64,000 nt of DNA from Lelliottia jeotgali (GTDB lineage Bacteria; Pseudomonadota; Gammaproteobacteria; Enterobacterales; Enterobacteriaceae): positions 4,464,001 to 4,528,000 of the forward strand of contig CP018628.1 of assembly GCA_002271215.1 (NCBI GenBank), in the 5' to 3' direction. The notes beneath the pieces were generated by a model. That model ran no database searches. It saw only the letters and a program-made list of their open reading frames with translations, and had not been told where the DNA came from. The translations under genes were made by a program, and so were the position numbers. How positions within the stretch are numbered: the stretch's first letter is position 1; each line of letters opens with the position of its first letter. Below are positions 42,336-51,147 of the stretch, piece by piece.

Positions 42336-43339
42336 TGTTCCAGTCACTCCTGAAACACCGCGAAGTCCTGCTGGGCGGCGTCATCGTGCTGATGATACTC
42401 GCCATCGGCAGCCGCGTGCCGTCGTTTATCGCGCCGGGAAATCTGGTGGAGATGTTTAACGACACTTCGATTCTGATCATTCTCGCGCTGGGCCAGATGA
42501 TGGTCCTGCTGACCAAAGGCATCGATCTGTCGATGGCGGCCAATCTGGCGCTAACGGGGATGATTGTCGCGCTGATTAACTTCCACTATCCCGACGTACC
42601 GGTCTGGGCGCTGCTGTTTCTGGCGACCGCGCTCGGCCTGCTGATGGGCGTCATCAACGGCCTGCTGGTGTGGAAACTGGGGATTCCGGCGATTGTGGTG
42701 ACGCTCGGCACCATGAGTATTTATCGCGGAATTATCTTTTTACTCACCGGCGGCGGCTGGGTCAACTCCAACCAGATGGGGGCAGATTTCCTCGCCCTGC
42801 CGCGCGCCGCGCTCCTCGGTCTGCCGGTGTTGAGCTGGTGCGCGATTGCCGCCCTGCTGCTGGTCGGCTATTTCCTGCGCTACAGCCGCACCGGGCGCGC
42901 CCTCTACACCGCAGGCGGCAACGCCACGGCGGCTTATTACACCGGCATCAACGCGGGCAAAATGCAGTTCGTCAGCTTCTGCCTCTCGGGCGCGCTGGCC
43001 GGATTTTGCGGCTATTTGTGGATTTCTCGCTTCGCCGTGGCCTACGTCGATGTCGCCAACGGTTTTGAATTGCAGGTCGTTGCCGCGTGCGTGATCGGCG
43101 GCATCAGCACCATGGGCGGCACGGGCCGGGTGTTGGGCTGTCTGTTCGGCGCGCTGTTCCTTGGCGTTATCAACAACGCGCTGCCGGTGATCGGCGTCTC
43201 GCCGTTCTGGCAGATGGCGATTTCCGGAACGGTGATCGTGATTGCGGTGTTGCTCAATGAGCGCGGCAACAAACGCAAAGGGCGGTTAATTCTGCGCGAT
43301 GCCGCGCGGCAGCAGCAGAAACAGGCGGTGAACTCATGA
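42335..43339 (+). CDS. Sugar ABC transporter permease 1 (rhamnose-type)
   Basis: The 334-residue inner-membrane protein has 8-10 hydrophobic segments. It carries the RbsC-family loop TLGTMSIYRGIIFLLTGG near residue 125 and IGGISTMGGTGRVLGCLFGALFLG near residue 250, which contacts the ATPase. Its start overlaps the ATPase stop, and its end overlaps the second permease by 4 bp. It is equivalent to rhizobial RhaP/RhaQ. Confidence 0.88.
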   Translation: MFQSLLKHREVLLGGVIVLMILAIGSRVPSFIAPGNLVEMFNDTSILIILALGQMMVLLTKGIDLSMAANLALTGMIVALINFHYPDVPVWALLFLATALGLLMGVINGLLVWKLGIPAIVVTLGTMSIYRGIIFLLTGGGWVNSNQMGADFLALPRAALLGLPVLSWCAIAALLLVGYFLRYSRTGRALYTAGGNATAAYYTGINAGKMQFVSFCLSGALAGFCGYLWISRFAVAYVDVANGFELQVVAACVIGGISTMGGTGRVLGCLFGALFLGVINNALPVIGVSPFWQMAISGTVIVIAVLLNERGNKRKGRLILRDAARQQQKQAVNS

Positions 43340-44340
43340 GCAAAATGATGACTACCGAAGAGATCAACAATAGTCCCGCCCCGACGGGGATTTTCCAGCG
43401 CCTGCTGTGCTGGGAGGGCTTCCTGCTGGCAGTCACGCTGGCGGTGTTTATCGTCAACGCGATGGCCTCGCCCTACTTCCTCGATATCTGGAACCTCTCG
43501 GATGCCACCTTCAACTTCACCGAAAAGGCGATCATCGTGCTGCCGATGGCGATGCTGATTATCGCCCGCGAGATCGACCTGTCGGTGGCCTCGACCATCG
43601 CGCTCAGCTCCACGGCGATGGGCTTTTGCGCGGCGGCGGGGGTGGATACGCCGCTGCTGGTCTGCGTCGGATTAGGCGTCGGGCTGCTGTGCGGGCTGTT
43701 CAACGGCTTTCTGGTGACGCGCTTTAACCTGTCGTCGATCGTGGTAACCATCGGCACCATGAGTCTGTATCGCGGCATTACCTACATTTTGCTCGGCGAT
43801 CAGGCGCTGAACAGCTGGCCGGAGAGCTTCGCCTGGTTCGGGCAGGGCTACGTGTGGGGCGCGCTGTCGTTTGAGTTCGCGCTGTTTATCTTGCTGGCGG
43901 CGGTGTTTGCCTTCGTGCTGCATCGCACCAACTTTGGTCGCCGGACTTACGCCATCGGCAATAACCCGACCGGGGCGTGGTATTCGGGCATCAACGTGAA
44001 GCGTCACAACCTGCTGCTGTTTGCGCTGGTCGGGCTGATGTCGGGCCTGGCCTCGGTGCTACTCACCTCACGCCTCGGCAGCACGCGCCCGACCATTGCG
44101 ATGGGCTGGGAGCTGGCGGTGGTGACGATGGCGGTGCTCGGCGGCGTCAATATTCTCGGCGGGTCCGGCAGCATGGTGGGCGTGATTATCGCCGCCTTCC
44201 TGATGGGGCTGGTGACCTTTGGACTGAGCCTGCTCAACGTGCCCGGCATTGTGATGTCGGTGATCATCGGCGCGATGCTGATTGTGGTGATTTCGCTGCC
44301 GATTATCACCCGCCGGGTTTTGCAGCGAAGACGGATCTAA
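43336..44340 (+). CDS. Sugar ABC transporter permease 2 (rhamnose-type)
   Basis: A second 334-residue RbsC-like permease, homologous to its neighbour and overlapping it by 4 bp (ATGA). The conserved loop TIGTMSLYRGITYILLGD lies near residue 137 and VLGGVNILGGSGSMVGVI near residue 265. Two different permeases imply a heterodimeric channel, as in the rhizobial RhaSTPQ system. REP units follow before the reductase gene. Confidence 0.88.
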   Translation: MSKMMTTEEINNSPAPTGIFQRLLCWEGFLLAVTLAVFIVNAMASPYFLDIWNLSDATFNFTEKAIIVLPMAMLIIAREIDLSVASTIALSSTAMGFCAAAGVDTPLLVCVGLGVGLLCGLFNGFLVTRFNLSSIVVTIGTMSLYRGITYILLGDQALNSWPESFAWFGQGYVWGALSFEFALFILLAAVFAFVLHRTNFGRRTYAIGNNPTGAWYSGINVKRHNLLLFALVGLMSGLASVLLTSRLGSTRPTIAMGWELAVVTMAVLGGVNILGGSGSMVGVIIAAFLMGLVTFGLSLLNVPGIVMSVIIGAMLIVVISLPIITRRVLQRRRI

Positions 44341-44341
44341 A

Positions 44342-44408
44342 GCCGGGTGGCGCTGCGCTTACCCGGCCTACTTAACCGTAGGCCCGCGCAAGCGCAGCGC
44401 CGCCGGGC
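44342..44408. repeat. REP pair between permease 2 and the reductase gene
   Basis: Two inverted REP units at 44342-44371 and 44378-44408 follow permease 2 by one base. The second is slightly diverged (GTAGGCCCGCGCAAGCGC). Confidence 0.87.
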
Positions 44409-44439
44409 ATAAAAATCACAGTAATTAAGGAGAATTATC

Positions 44440-45588
44440 ATGAGCTTTATGTTGGCACTGCCGAAAATCAGCCTGCACGGCGCAGGCGCTATCGGCGATA
44501 TGGTTAATCTGGTAGCGAGCAAACAGTGGGGCAAAGCGCTGATTGTCACCGACGGCCAGCTGGTGAAAATGGGCCTGCTCGACAGCCTGTTTACCGCTCT
44601 GGACGCCCATCAAATGTCGTATCACCTGTTTGACGAGGTGTTCCCGAACCCGACGGAAGCGCTGGTGCAAAAAGGCTTTGCGGCGTATCAGAGCGCTGAA
44701 TGTGATTACGTGATTGCCTTCGGCGGCGGCAGCCCGATTGATACGGCGAAAGCGATTAAAATCCTCACCGCCAACCCTGGCCCGTCGACCGCCTATTCCG
44801 GCGTCGGCAAGGTGAAAAACGCCGGTGTGCCGCTGGTGGCGATCAACACCACGGCAGGCACCGCGGCGGAGATGACCAGCAACGCGGTGATCATCGACAG
44901 CGAGCGCCAGGTGAAAGAGGTAATTATCGACCCGAATATCATCCCGGATATCGCCGTGGACGACGCCAGCGTGATGCTCGATATTCCCGCCTCCGTCACC
45001 GCCGCTACGGGGATGGACGCCCTGACCCACGCTATTGAAGCCTATGTTTCCGTTGGCGCGCACCCGCTCACGGACGCTAACGCGCTGGAAGCGATTCGCC
45101 TGATCAGCCTCTGGCTGCCGAAAGCGGTCGATGACGGACATAATCTGGAAGCGCGCGAGCAAATGGCGTTCGGCCAGTATCTGGCGGGTATGGCCTTTAA
45201 CAGCGCCGGTCTGGGCCTGGTTCACGCCCTGGCGCATCAGCCGGGCGCGACGCACAACCTGCCGCACGGCGTGTGCAACGCCATCCTGCTGCCGATCATC
45301 GAAAACTTTAACCGTCCGAATGCGGTGGCGCGTTTTGCCCGCGTGGCGCAGGCGATGGGCGTGGAGACGCGCGGGATGAGCGATGAAGCGGCGAGCATGG
45401 AGGCGATCAACGCCATTCGCGCCCTGAGCACGCGCGTCGGAATTCCATCGGGTTTCAGCAAACTCGGCGTCACCAAAGCGGACATCGAAGGCTGGCTGGA
45501 CAAAGCCCTCGCCGATCCGTGTGCGCCGTGCAACCCGCGCACCGCCAGCCGTGACGACGTGCGTGAGCTGTATCTGGAGGCCTTATGA
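44440..45588 (+). CDS. fucO: Lactaldehyde reductase (FucO-like iron alcohol dehydrogenase)
   Basis: The 382-residue group III alcohol dehydrogenase should reduce L-lactaldehyde, the RhaD product, to L-1,2-propanediol with NADH. The NAD-binding motif [12 protein letters not shown] is near residue 95 and [12 protein letters not shown] near residue 138. The iron-binding histidines lie in [14 protein letters not shown] (near 195), [12 protein letters not shown] (near 262) and the NLPHG loop (near 276). In E. coli, fucO sits in the fuc locus and serves both sugars; here a homologue lies in the rha cluster and overlaps rhaM. Exact substrate is inferred from context. Confidence 0.85.
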   Translation: MSFMLALPKISLHGAGAIGDMVNLVASKQWGKALIVTDGQLVKMGLLDSLFTALDAHQMSYHLFDEVFPNPTEALVQKGFAAYQSAECDYVIAFGGGSPIDTAKAIKILTANPGPSTAYSGVGKVKNAGVPLVAINTTAGTAAEMTSNAVIIDSERQVKEVIIDPNIIPDIAVDDASVMLDIPASVTAATGMDALTHAIEAYVSVGAHPLTDANALEAIRLISLWLPKAVDDGHNLEAREQMAFGQYLAGMAFNSAGLGLVHALAHQPGATHNLPHGVCNAILLPIIENFNRPNAVARFARVAQAMGVETRGMSDEAASMEAINAIRALSTRVGIPSGFSKLGVTKADIEGWLDKALADPCAPCNPRTASRDDVRELYLEAL

Positions 45589-45899
45589 TCCGCAAAGCTT
45601 TTGTGATGCAGGTAAATCCGGATGCCCACGAGGAGTATCAGCGCCGCCACAGCCCAATCTGGCCGGAACTGGAATCGGTGCTGAAAGACCACGGCGCGCA
45701 CCACTACGCCATTTATCTCGACAAGGATCGTAACCTGCTGTTTGCCACCGTGGAGATTGAATCGGAAGAGCGCTGGAACGCGGTGGCGAATACCGACGTG
45801 TGCCAGCGCTGGTGGAAACACATGCGTGACGTGATGCCCGCGAATGCGGACAATAGCCCGGTGAGTGCGGAGCTGAAAGAGGTGTTTTTCCTCGAGTAA
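45585..45899 (+). CDS. rhaM: L-rhamnose mutarotase
   Basis: RhaM interconverts the alpha and beta anomers of L-rhamnose, speeding entry into RhaA. The 104-residue protein has the dimeric alpha/beta-barrel signature [22 protein letters not shown] near the N-terminus, with the catalytic His in RRHSPIW, and the [10 protein letters not shown] segment near residue 75. It overlaps the reductase gene by 4 bp and ends the cluster. The rhizobial homologue RhaU is likewise linked to the ABC genes. Confidence 0.94.
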   Translation: MIRKAFVMQVNPDAHEEYQRRHSPIWPELESVLKDHGAHHYAIYLDKDRNLLFATVEIESEERWNAVANTDVCQRWWKHMRDVMPANADNSPVSAELKEVFFLE

Positions 45900-45913
45900 G
45901 TTGTTGTGTGATT

Positions 45914-45945
45914 GCCGGGTGGCGGCTGCGCCTTACCCGGCCTAC
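45914..45945. repeat. REP element after rhaM
   Basis: A single REP unit GCCGGGTGGCGGC...CCCGGCCTAC separates the convergent rhaM and the alpha-galactoside symporter gene. Confidence 0.87.
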
Positions 45946-45951
45946 GAAAGA

Positions 45952-47208
45952 TTATGCTGCCGCCCTTGCGGCAGCGATTTCCTGCCTGCTGCTCAGCGTA
46001 AACGCCGAGACAACCGTCACCGCCAGCACGAAGCATCCGAGCATCAGATATGTGTCCTGGAAACCGATCCGGTCATACATATTCCCGGCGAACGCCGACA
46101 GGAAAATGGCCGCCGACTGTTTGGCAAAGTTGAAGCCAATCAGATAGATGGTCGCTGAAAGACGGGTATCAAACACGCCGGTGATGTATTTAAACGCCCC
46201 CACCAGCAGGAACGGCACTTCAAGCGCATGGAGCATTTTCAGGGCGATCACTTCCGTCACGGTGGTGGCGAAGGACGAACCGATAATGCGCGTCGCCATT
46301 ATCAGCCCGGCAATCAGCAGAGTGTTTTTCGCGCCGATGCGGTTAATGATCCACGGCGAGCAGAACATGATGATCGCGTTACACATTTCCCCGGCCGTAG
46401 TCGCAAAACCAAAGGCGCGCGTTCCCTCTTCCGGCGTCGCAAAGAACGATTTGAAGAAGGTGGCAAACTGCTGGTCGAACACGTCATACACGCAGGCCAC
46501 GCCAATCACGTACAGAATAAACATCCACATTTTGCGCTGACGGAACAGAGTGAAAACGGTTTTGGCGGTGATTTGCGGCTGGTTCGCGCCCAGCGCGTTC
46601 ATCACTTCAGCGGTCTGGTTTGGCTTAGGTTTGGCGACCACCAGCAGGAGCATCAGCAGCAGCGCCGCGCCGGAGCCCATCCAGAAGACATACGACGGAT
46701 CGATGCTGAACAACACGCCGCCCGTTGAAGCGCACAGCCCCCAGCCCAGACAGCCAAACATCCGCGCTTTGCCGTATTCGAAGAAGCTGTTGCGACTCAC
46801 GCGCTCAATATAGGCCTCAATCGCACCCGATCCCGCCGAGAAGACAAAGCCGATATACAGCCCGCCGCTTAGCGCCCCGAGCCAGATATTCATTTTCAGC
46901 AGCGGCGCGAAAACGTAGAGGAAGAACGGTGCGAACAAAAACAGCAGAACCGCGATAATCCACAGCAGGTGTTTTTTCAGCCCCAGCTTGTCGGAAATGA
47001 CGCCCAGCACCGGCTGGAAGGCAATCGCCGAGAGCGAGATGCAGGAGAAGACAATCCCGGTATGGGTTTTATTCAGGCCGATGATATCCGACAGCCAGAT
47101 CGGCAGGAACGGAAAGCAGGTGGCCATAATGAAGAAGTAGAGAAAGAAGAACGCCCCGAAAATCCAGAAATTAGGGTTGTCTTTGTGGGTACAGGCAGTC
47201 GTGTTCAT
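45952..47208 (-). CDS. LacY-type oligosaccharide:H+ symporter
   Basis: The 418-residue, 12-helix MFS carrier belongs to the LacY/RafB/CscB family and resembles the MelY permease of Enterobacter. LacY functional residues can be matched: Glu in IEAYIERVS, Arg in KARMFGCLGW, the YDVFDQQFATFF segment, and the His/Glu pair in MLHALEVPFLLVG (LacY His322/Glu325). The start at 47208 (MNTTACTHKD) has GAGGAT upstream. It lies 44 bp downstream of an alpha-galactosidase, so melibiose or raffinose is the likely substrate. Confidence 0.88.
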   Translation of the reverse strand: MNTTACTHKDNPNFWIFGAFFFLYFFIMATCFPFLPIWLSDIIGLNKTHTGIVFSCISLSAIAFQPVLGVISDKLGLKKHLLWIIAVLLFLFAPFFLYVFAPLLKMNIWLGALSGGLYIGFVFSAGSGAIEAYIERVSRNSFFEYGKARMFGCLGWGLCASTGGVLFSIDPSYVFWMGSGAALLLMLLLVVAKPKPNQTAEVMNALGANQPQITAKTVFTLFRQRKMWMFILYVIGVACVYDVFDQQFATFFKSFFATPEEGTRAFGFATTAGEMCNAIIMFCSPWIINRIGAKNTLLIAGLIMATRIIGSSFATTVTEVIALKMLHALEVPFLLVGAFKYITGVFDTRLSATIYLIGFNFAKQSAAIFLSAFAGNMYDRIGFQDTYLMLGCFVLAVTVVSAFTLSSRQEIAAARAAA

Positions 47209-47252
47209 TATTTTTATCCTCAACTCAGGGCCGGTCGCCCGGCCCATCACCC

Positions 47253-49376
47253 TTACACGCGTTCAACGCCAATCAGAATGGCGGTTTCCGGGTCCAGAAT
47301 CGGCAGGACGATCCCTGCCTGCATCAGCCATTCGCCGCTCACCGTTTGCGGCGCTTCCATCCATGCCGGCAGTTTGCGCATGGTGTGGCCCCCTTCGCCG
47401 GTCAGGCGGATATTCGGGTGATCGAGCAACGTGATGCGGTACTGCGCGTCTGCTGCCAGGCCCGGCATGCGCAGCGGCATCATCAGGGTGTAATCCGGCA
47501 TCGCCAGCTGGCTGACGATAAACAGCCCCTGTCGCTGGTCTTCACTCACTATACCTTGTGCCTGGGTGCTGGCGTCCGGCATATCCACGCGCCACTGGGT
47601 GCCGTGGTGAATCACCTCGCGCCACTGTTTGTGCAGCGCGGCATAGCGGCGGTAGCCTTCGCGTTCGTGCTCGTCGACGGTAAGCGGATCCAGCTCCAGC
47701 CCCATATGCCCAAACAGCGCCGTCAGCCCACGGAATTCAATGCTGTGCTGGCGGAACGTGGCGTGGCATTTATGATGACCGATATGCGCACCCATTACCT
47801 CCGGCGGGAAGAAGTAGCTCATTCCGCGCTGGATGGTGTTGCGCTCCAGCGCGTCGTTATTATCGGACGCCCAGAAGCGATGGCAGCGGGTCAGGACTTC
47901 GTAATCAATGCGTCCGCCGCCGGACGAGCAGGATTCAAATTCCACCTGCGGGAAGCGCTGGCCCAGTGTCTCAAGCAGACGATAATACTGGCGCGTTTGC
48001 GCGTCCGCCGCCGCTTTGCCGAGATGGCCCGGCTGCACCAGCTCGCGGTTCATGTCCCATTTCACGTAGTCCACCGGATGTTCGCCCAGCAGCCAGCTCA
48101 TGCGCTCCAGCAGATAATCAAAGGCTTCAGGAATATTCAGATTCAGCACCAGCTGATGTCGCCCCGTCGCCTGCGGATATCCCGGCAGCGCCAGCACCCA
48201 GTCAGGATGCGCGCGGTAAAGATCGGAGTCCGGGTTAATCATCTCCGGCTCAACCCAGATGCCAAACTCCATGCCGAGATTTTTGACGTGATTGATCACC
48301 GGCATCAGGCCGTTGGGGTATTTTTTCTCGTCGAGCGTCCAGTCGCCGAGGGCGGCGTGGTCGTCATTGCGCCCTTTAAACCATCCGTCGTCGATGATGA
48401 AACGCTCCACGCCCAGCGCCGCGGCTTCGTCGGCCATGCGCATGATATATTCCGGGTCGTGATTGAAATAAATCCCTTCCCAGGTGTTGAGATGCACCGG
48501 GCGCGGTTTGTTTTCCGGGAAGCGAATAATATTATCGCGTAGATAGCGGTGGAACTGCTGACTCATCCCATTCAGCCCCTGCGCGGAGTAGCTGGCGTAG
48601 AGCTTCGGCGTCCAGAGCGTGTCGCCCTCGGCGATCGCTATTTCTCCCGGCAGATAGAGCGCTTCGGCCTGCACGTAGCGGCGGCCATCGGTTTTGACTT
48701 CGGCGCGCAGACGATGGTTACCGCTCCAGCCAAGGTGAACACCCCACACGTCGCCGTGCATTTCACTGAACGCCGGTGTGCCGGTCATCAGCGCCGGGAA
48801 ATGTTCGTGAGAGGTGCGCCCACGGCGGTTCTCAATCACAAAACTGTCGTGCTCGAGGGTCAGACGATGCGGCTGGAATTCGCGGATCCAGCGGCCATGA
48901 AACGCCATCACCTCTTTTGCGCGCTCCGACACCGGCAGCGTCACGGCCAGGCGATCCACCTGCCACGGCTGCGCCCGCAGGTTAGTCAAACCGTGGCGCA
49001 CCACCAGCACGCCGCTCTCATCGAGGGCGAGTTCGCTGGTCAGGCGTAGCCCGGCGTGTTCATCTTCTGCGGTAATGGTCAGGCTCTGGTGCTGCTGCTC
49101 GACGGCAACGGTCTTAAAAACCGGCGACCCGTCCAGCCCCTGACGATGCCCTTCAATTCCCGGCGCGCCAAACAGACCGTGGCCCAGTTCGGCCATCAGT
49201 GTCAGCGGAATATCGACATCCAGCCTGCCGTTGGCGACCGGGCGAATCAGGCTTTGCGCATCCTGCGGCGAAAAGTGGTGAAGGTGTGGTCCCCAGTAGA
49301 CAATTTCGGCGAACGGGTGAGTTTTGATCACCACGTCCGTCGTCGGGCTTGTGAGTCGTAAAATGGAATCTTGCAT
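47253..49376 (-). CDS. GH36 alpha-galactosidase
   Basis: This cytosolic enzyme should hydrolyse melibiose or raffinose to galactose plus glucose or sucrose. The start at 49376 (MQDSILRLTS) has AGGAG upstream and gives 707 residues, about the length of RafA; the ORF extension to 49460 would cover the operators. An N-terminal beta-sandwich precedes the (beta/alpha)8 barrel. The nucleophile Asp is in KWDMNREL near residue 475 and the acid/base Asp in FWASDNND near 535, after the galactose-binding CSSGGGRID. This is not the NAD-dependent GH4 MelA. Confidence 0.9.
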   Translation of the reverse strand: MQDSILRLTSPTTDVVIKTHPFAEIVYWGPHLHHFSPQDAQSLIRPVANGRLDVDIPLTLMAELGHGLFGAPGIEGHRQGLDGSPVFKTVAVEQQHQSLTITAEDEHAGLRLTSELALDESGVLVVRHGLTNLRAQPWQVDRLAVTLPVSERAKEVMAFHGRWIREFQPHRLTLEHDSFVIENRRGRTSHEHFPALMTGTPAFSEMHGDVWGVHLGWSGNHRLRAEVKTDGRRYVQAEALYLPGEIAIAEGDTLWTPKLYASYSAQGLNGMSQQFHRYLRDNIIRFPENKPRPVHLNTWEGIYFNHDPEYIMRMADEAAALGVERFIIDDGWFKGRNDDHAALGDWTLDEKKYPNGLMPVINHVKNLGMEFGIWVEPEMINPDSDLYRAHPDWVLALPGYPQATGRHQLVLNLNIPEAFDYLLERMSWLLGEHPVDYVKWDMNRELVQPGHLGKAAADAQTRQYYRLLETLGQRFPQVEFESCSSGGGRIDYEVLTRCHRFWASDNNDALERNTIQRGMSYFFPPEVMGAHIGHHKCHATFRQHSIEFRGLTALFGHMGLELDPLTVDEHEREGYRRYAALHKQWREVIHHGTQWRVDMPDASTQAQGIVSEDQRQGLFIVSQLAMPDYTLMMPLRMPGLAADAQYRITLLDHPNIRLTGEGGHTMRKLPAWMEAPQTVSGEWLMQAGIVLPILDPETAILIGVERV

Positions 49377-49411
49377 CGGACATCTCCTGTCATCGGATGT
49401 CCTGAGTGTTG

Positions 49412-49450
49412 ATCCGAAACGTTTCGGATACCAACCAAAACGTTTCGGAT
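49412..49450 (-). promoter_or_regulatory. Twin LacI-type operators upstream of the alpha-galactosidase
   Basis: ATCCGAAACGTTTCGGAT (49412-49429) is a perfect 18-bp palindrome, and 49433-49450 holds a second copy with two mismatches in one arm (core AAAACGTTTCGG). Their centres are 21 bp apart, two helical turns. The central AACGTT is typical of LacI-family sites. The adjacent repressor is the obvious ligand. Confidence 0.87.
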
Positions 49451-49480
49451 CTGTGATCAACTTTTGAATTTTGCGGAGAT

Positions 49481-50476
49481 TTAGGCCGTCTGGCCCGGTG
49501 AGAATTCAGGCTGCCACAGCACCTGCAGCTGGGAAATATTCTCCCCATTAATCAGCTGGCGCACCATGTCGGCGATTTGCTTGCCCACGCCCTCGCGGGT
49601 GGACTGGATCACCGCCGCCACATCGGCCTCGACAATGCTGTCCTGCGGCAGACCGTCGTACACCACCAGCGAAACCGCATCGCGACCGGTGAGTCGCCCC
49701 TGCTGGGCCAGCGCCATCGCGGCTCCATCACCGTGGGTATTGCAGTCGGTGACAATGGCGGTGGGCGGGTTGGGCAGCGACAACAGCTCAAGCGTCGCGG
49801 TATAGCCCGCGCGGCGTGACGGCGGCATGGCGCGCAGCCATTCGCTGGACAACCCCGCTTCGCGCAGGGCGTCGAGATAACCTAAACGGCGCTGGGTGAT
49901 AAACGCCTGACTGTTGTTTTCGCCTAACAGAGCGATGCGCTGATGGCCTTTGTCGATCAGCCAGCGCGTGGCGCGATAGGTTCCGGCGTAGTTGTCGAAA
50001 TCAAACCATGCGTAGGGTTTCGGCAGCTGGCTACGACCCAAGGCGAGGAACGGAAAACCGGCGTTTTGCAGCTGCGTGAGGCGCGGGTCTTGATCGAGGG
50101 TATGGGCGACAATCAGGGCATCCACGCGGCGGCTTTGCACCATGCGCATGTAGCTGTGTTTGTCGGCAAGATCATCGTCAGCGATCAGCAGCAAATCAAT
50201 CTCATGTCGTGCCAGTTCGTGGCTAATTTCGCCGACCATGTCCATAAACACGCTGTTATTGAGCGGTACCGGATGGACAGGAAACACCAGCCCGACGGCG
50301 TCGATTTTGCCCATCTTCAGGCGACGGGCAAAGGTGTTCGGGCGATAGCCACGGCGCTGCGCTTCGGCTTCCACGCGGGCGCGCGTCTCGCGAGAAACGT
50401 CATCATATCCGTTGAGGGCGCGGCTGACCGTGGTAACAGACAGCCCCAGTTCTTTGGCAATGGCTTTGAGCGACAT
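49481..50476 (-). CDS. LacI-family repressor of the alpha-galactoside operon
   Basis: The 331-residue regulator has an N-terminal HTH (LKAIAKELGLSVTTVSRALNG, residues 3-23, shown here as the HTH region), a hinge helix near residue 50 (PNTFARRLKMG) and a periplasmic-binding-protein-like inducer domain. It resembles RafR-type repressors. It ends 31 bp upstream of the twin palindromes, so it probably represses the alpha-galactosidase/symporter genes with an alpha-galactoside as inducer. It begins 20 bp after the cupin-XRE gene ends and could be partly co-transcribed with it. Confidence 0.85.
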   Translation of the reverse strand: MSLKAIAKELGLSVTTVSRALNGYDDVSRETRARVEAEAQRRGYRPNTFARRLKMGKIDAVGLVFPVHPVPLNNSVFMDMVGEISHELARHEIDLLLIADDDLADKHSYMRMVQSRRVDALIVAHTLDQDPRLTQLQNAGFPFLALGRSQLPKPYAWFDFDNYAGTYRATRWLIDKGHQRIALLGENNSQAFITQRRLGYLDALREAGLSSEWLRAMPPSRRAGYTATLELLSLPNPPTAIVTDCNTHGDGAAMALAQQGRLTGRDAVSLVVYDGLPQDSIVEADVAAVIQSTREGVGKQIADMVRQLINGENISQLQVLWQPEFSPGQTA

Positions 50477-50496
50477 GATTTCCGGGTCCGAAGAAG

Positions 50497-51045
50497 TTAG
50501 TTTTGTTCCGCCACTAAAAGCGCGTGGGTATCCGGCTCCAGCGCTTTGAAGATATGCGGCTGATCGGCGGGATAGCAGATGTAATCGCCCGGACCTAGCT
50601 CTTCCGGTGCGTCCGTCAGGCCAATTAACGCGCGGCCCTGAGTGACGATAATATGCTCCACAGAGCCCGGCGGGTGCGGCTGCGAAATGCGGTCTGCGCC
50701 CGGCTGGGTCATCAGGAGGTAGACATCCCGACGCGCACCTGGCGGGCAGGACGCCAGCAAAATCGCCTGGTAGTTCGCCTGCTCGGCAATCACCTTCGTC
50801 CCTTCACCCCGGCGGATCACCTGCGTGGTCGGCTGCTGCGGCTCTAATAGCCGGGCAAAAGGAATACCCAGCGCCACGCACAGCGACCAGAGCGTTTCCA
50901 GGCTAGGATTTCCATTGCCTGATTCCAGTTGGGACAGCGTGGATTTGGCGATCCCGGCACGGCGCGCGATTTCCGCCAACGACAGCCCGGTCCGCAGGCG
51001 TTCCCGCACCAGGCTTTTGGCAATCACGCTGATTGGCTGCGTCAT
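50497..51045 (-). CDS. XRE-family regulator with C-terminal cupin
   Basis: The 182-residue protein has an N-terminal XRE helix-turn-helix (SLAEIARRAGIAKSTLSQLE, residues 22-41) and a C-terminal cupin sensor domain (HPPGSVEHIIVTQGRALIGL and GPGDYICYPADQPHIF). It is divergent from azlCD and separated by 102 bp containing a GAACGAATCGTTC palindrome, so it likely controls the exporter and itself. The ligand is unknown; a branched-chain amino acid or related metabolite is a guess from the AzlC partner. Confidence 0.85.
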   Translation of the reverse strand: MTQPISVIAKSLVRERLRTGLSLAEIARRAGIAKSTLSQLESGNGNPSLETLWSLCVALGIPFARLLEPQQPTTQVIRRGEGTKVIAEQANYQAILLASCPPGARRDVYLLMTQPGADRISQPHPPGSVEHIIVTQGRALIGLTDAPEELGPGDYICYPADQPHIFKALEPDTHALLVAEQN

Positions 51046-51070
51046 AAAACGGCCTCTTGTTCTATAAATC

Positions 51071-51083
51071 GAACGAATCGTTC
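51071..51083. promoter_or_regulatory. Palindrome in the XRE/azlC divergent region
   Basis: GAACGA-A-TCGTTC is a perfect 13-bp palindrome 26 bp upstream of the XRE gene. Related half-sites recur at about 51093 (AACGAT), 51106 (GCGTTC) and 51124-51131 (TCGTTCGA). A TATAAT at 51113-51118 fits an azlC -10 element. The repeats are candidate operators for the cupin-XRE regulator. Confidence 0.65.
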
Positions 51084-51147
51084 ATCTTGAAAAACGATAC
51101 TGATGCGTTCATTATAATGGAATCTCGTTCGATATGGCTAAAATTGT

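Noticed and set aside
40794..42347. A 517-residue open frame on the minus strand opposite the ABC ATPase gene.
   Set aside because: It mirrors a GC-rich real gene with two ABC domains, has no recognisable domain, and crosses a REP element. Similar long antisense frames occur opposite rhaB, metL and fdoG.
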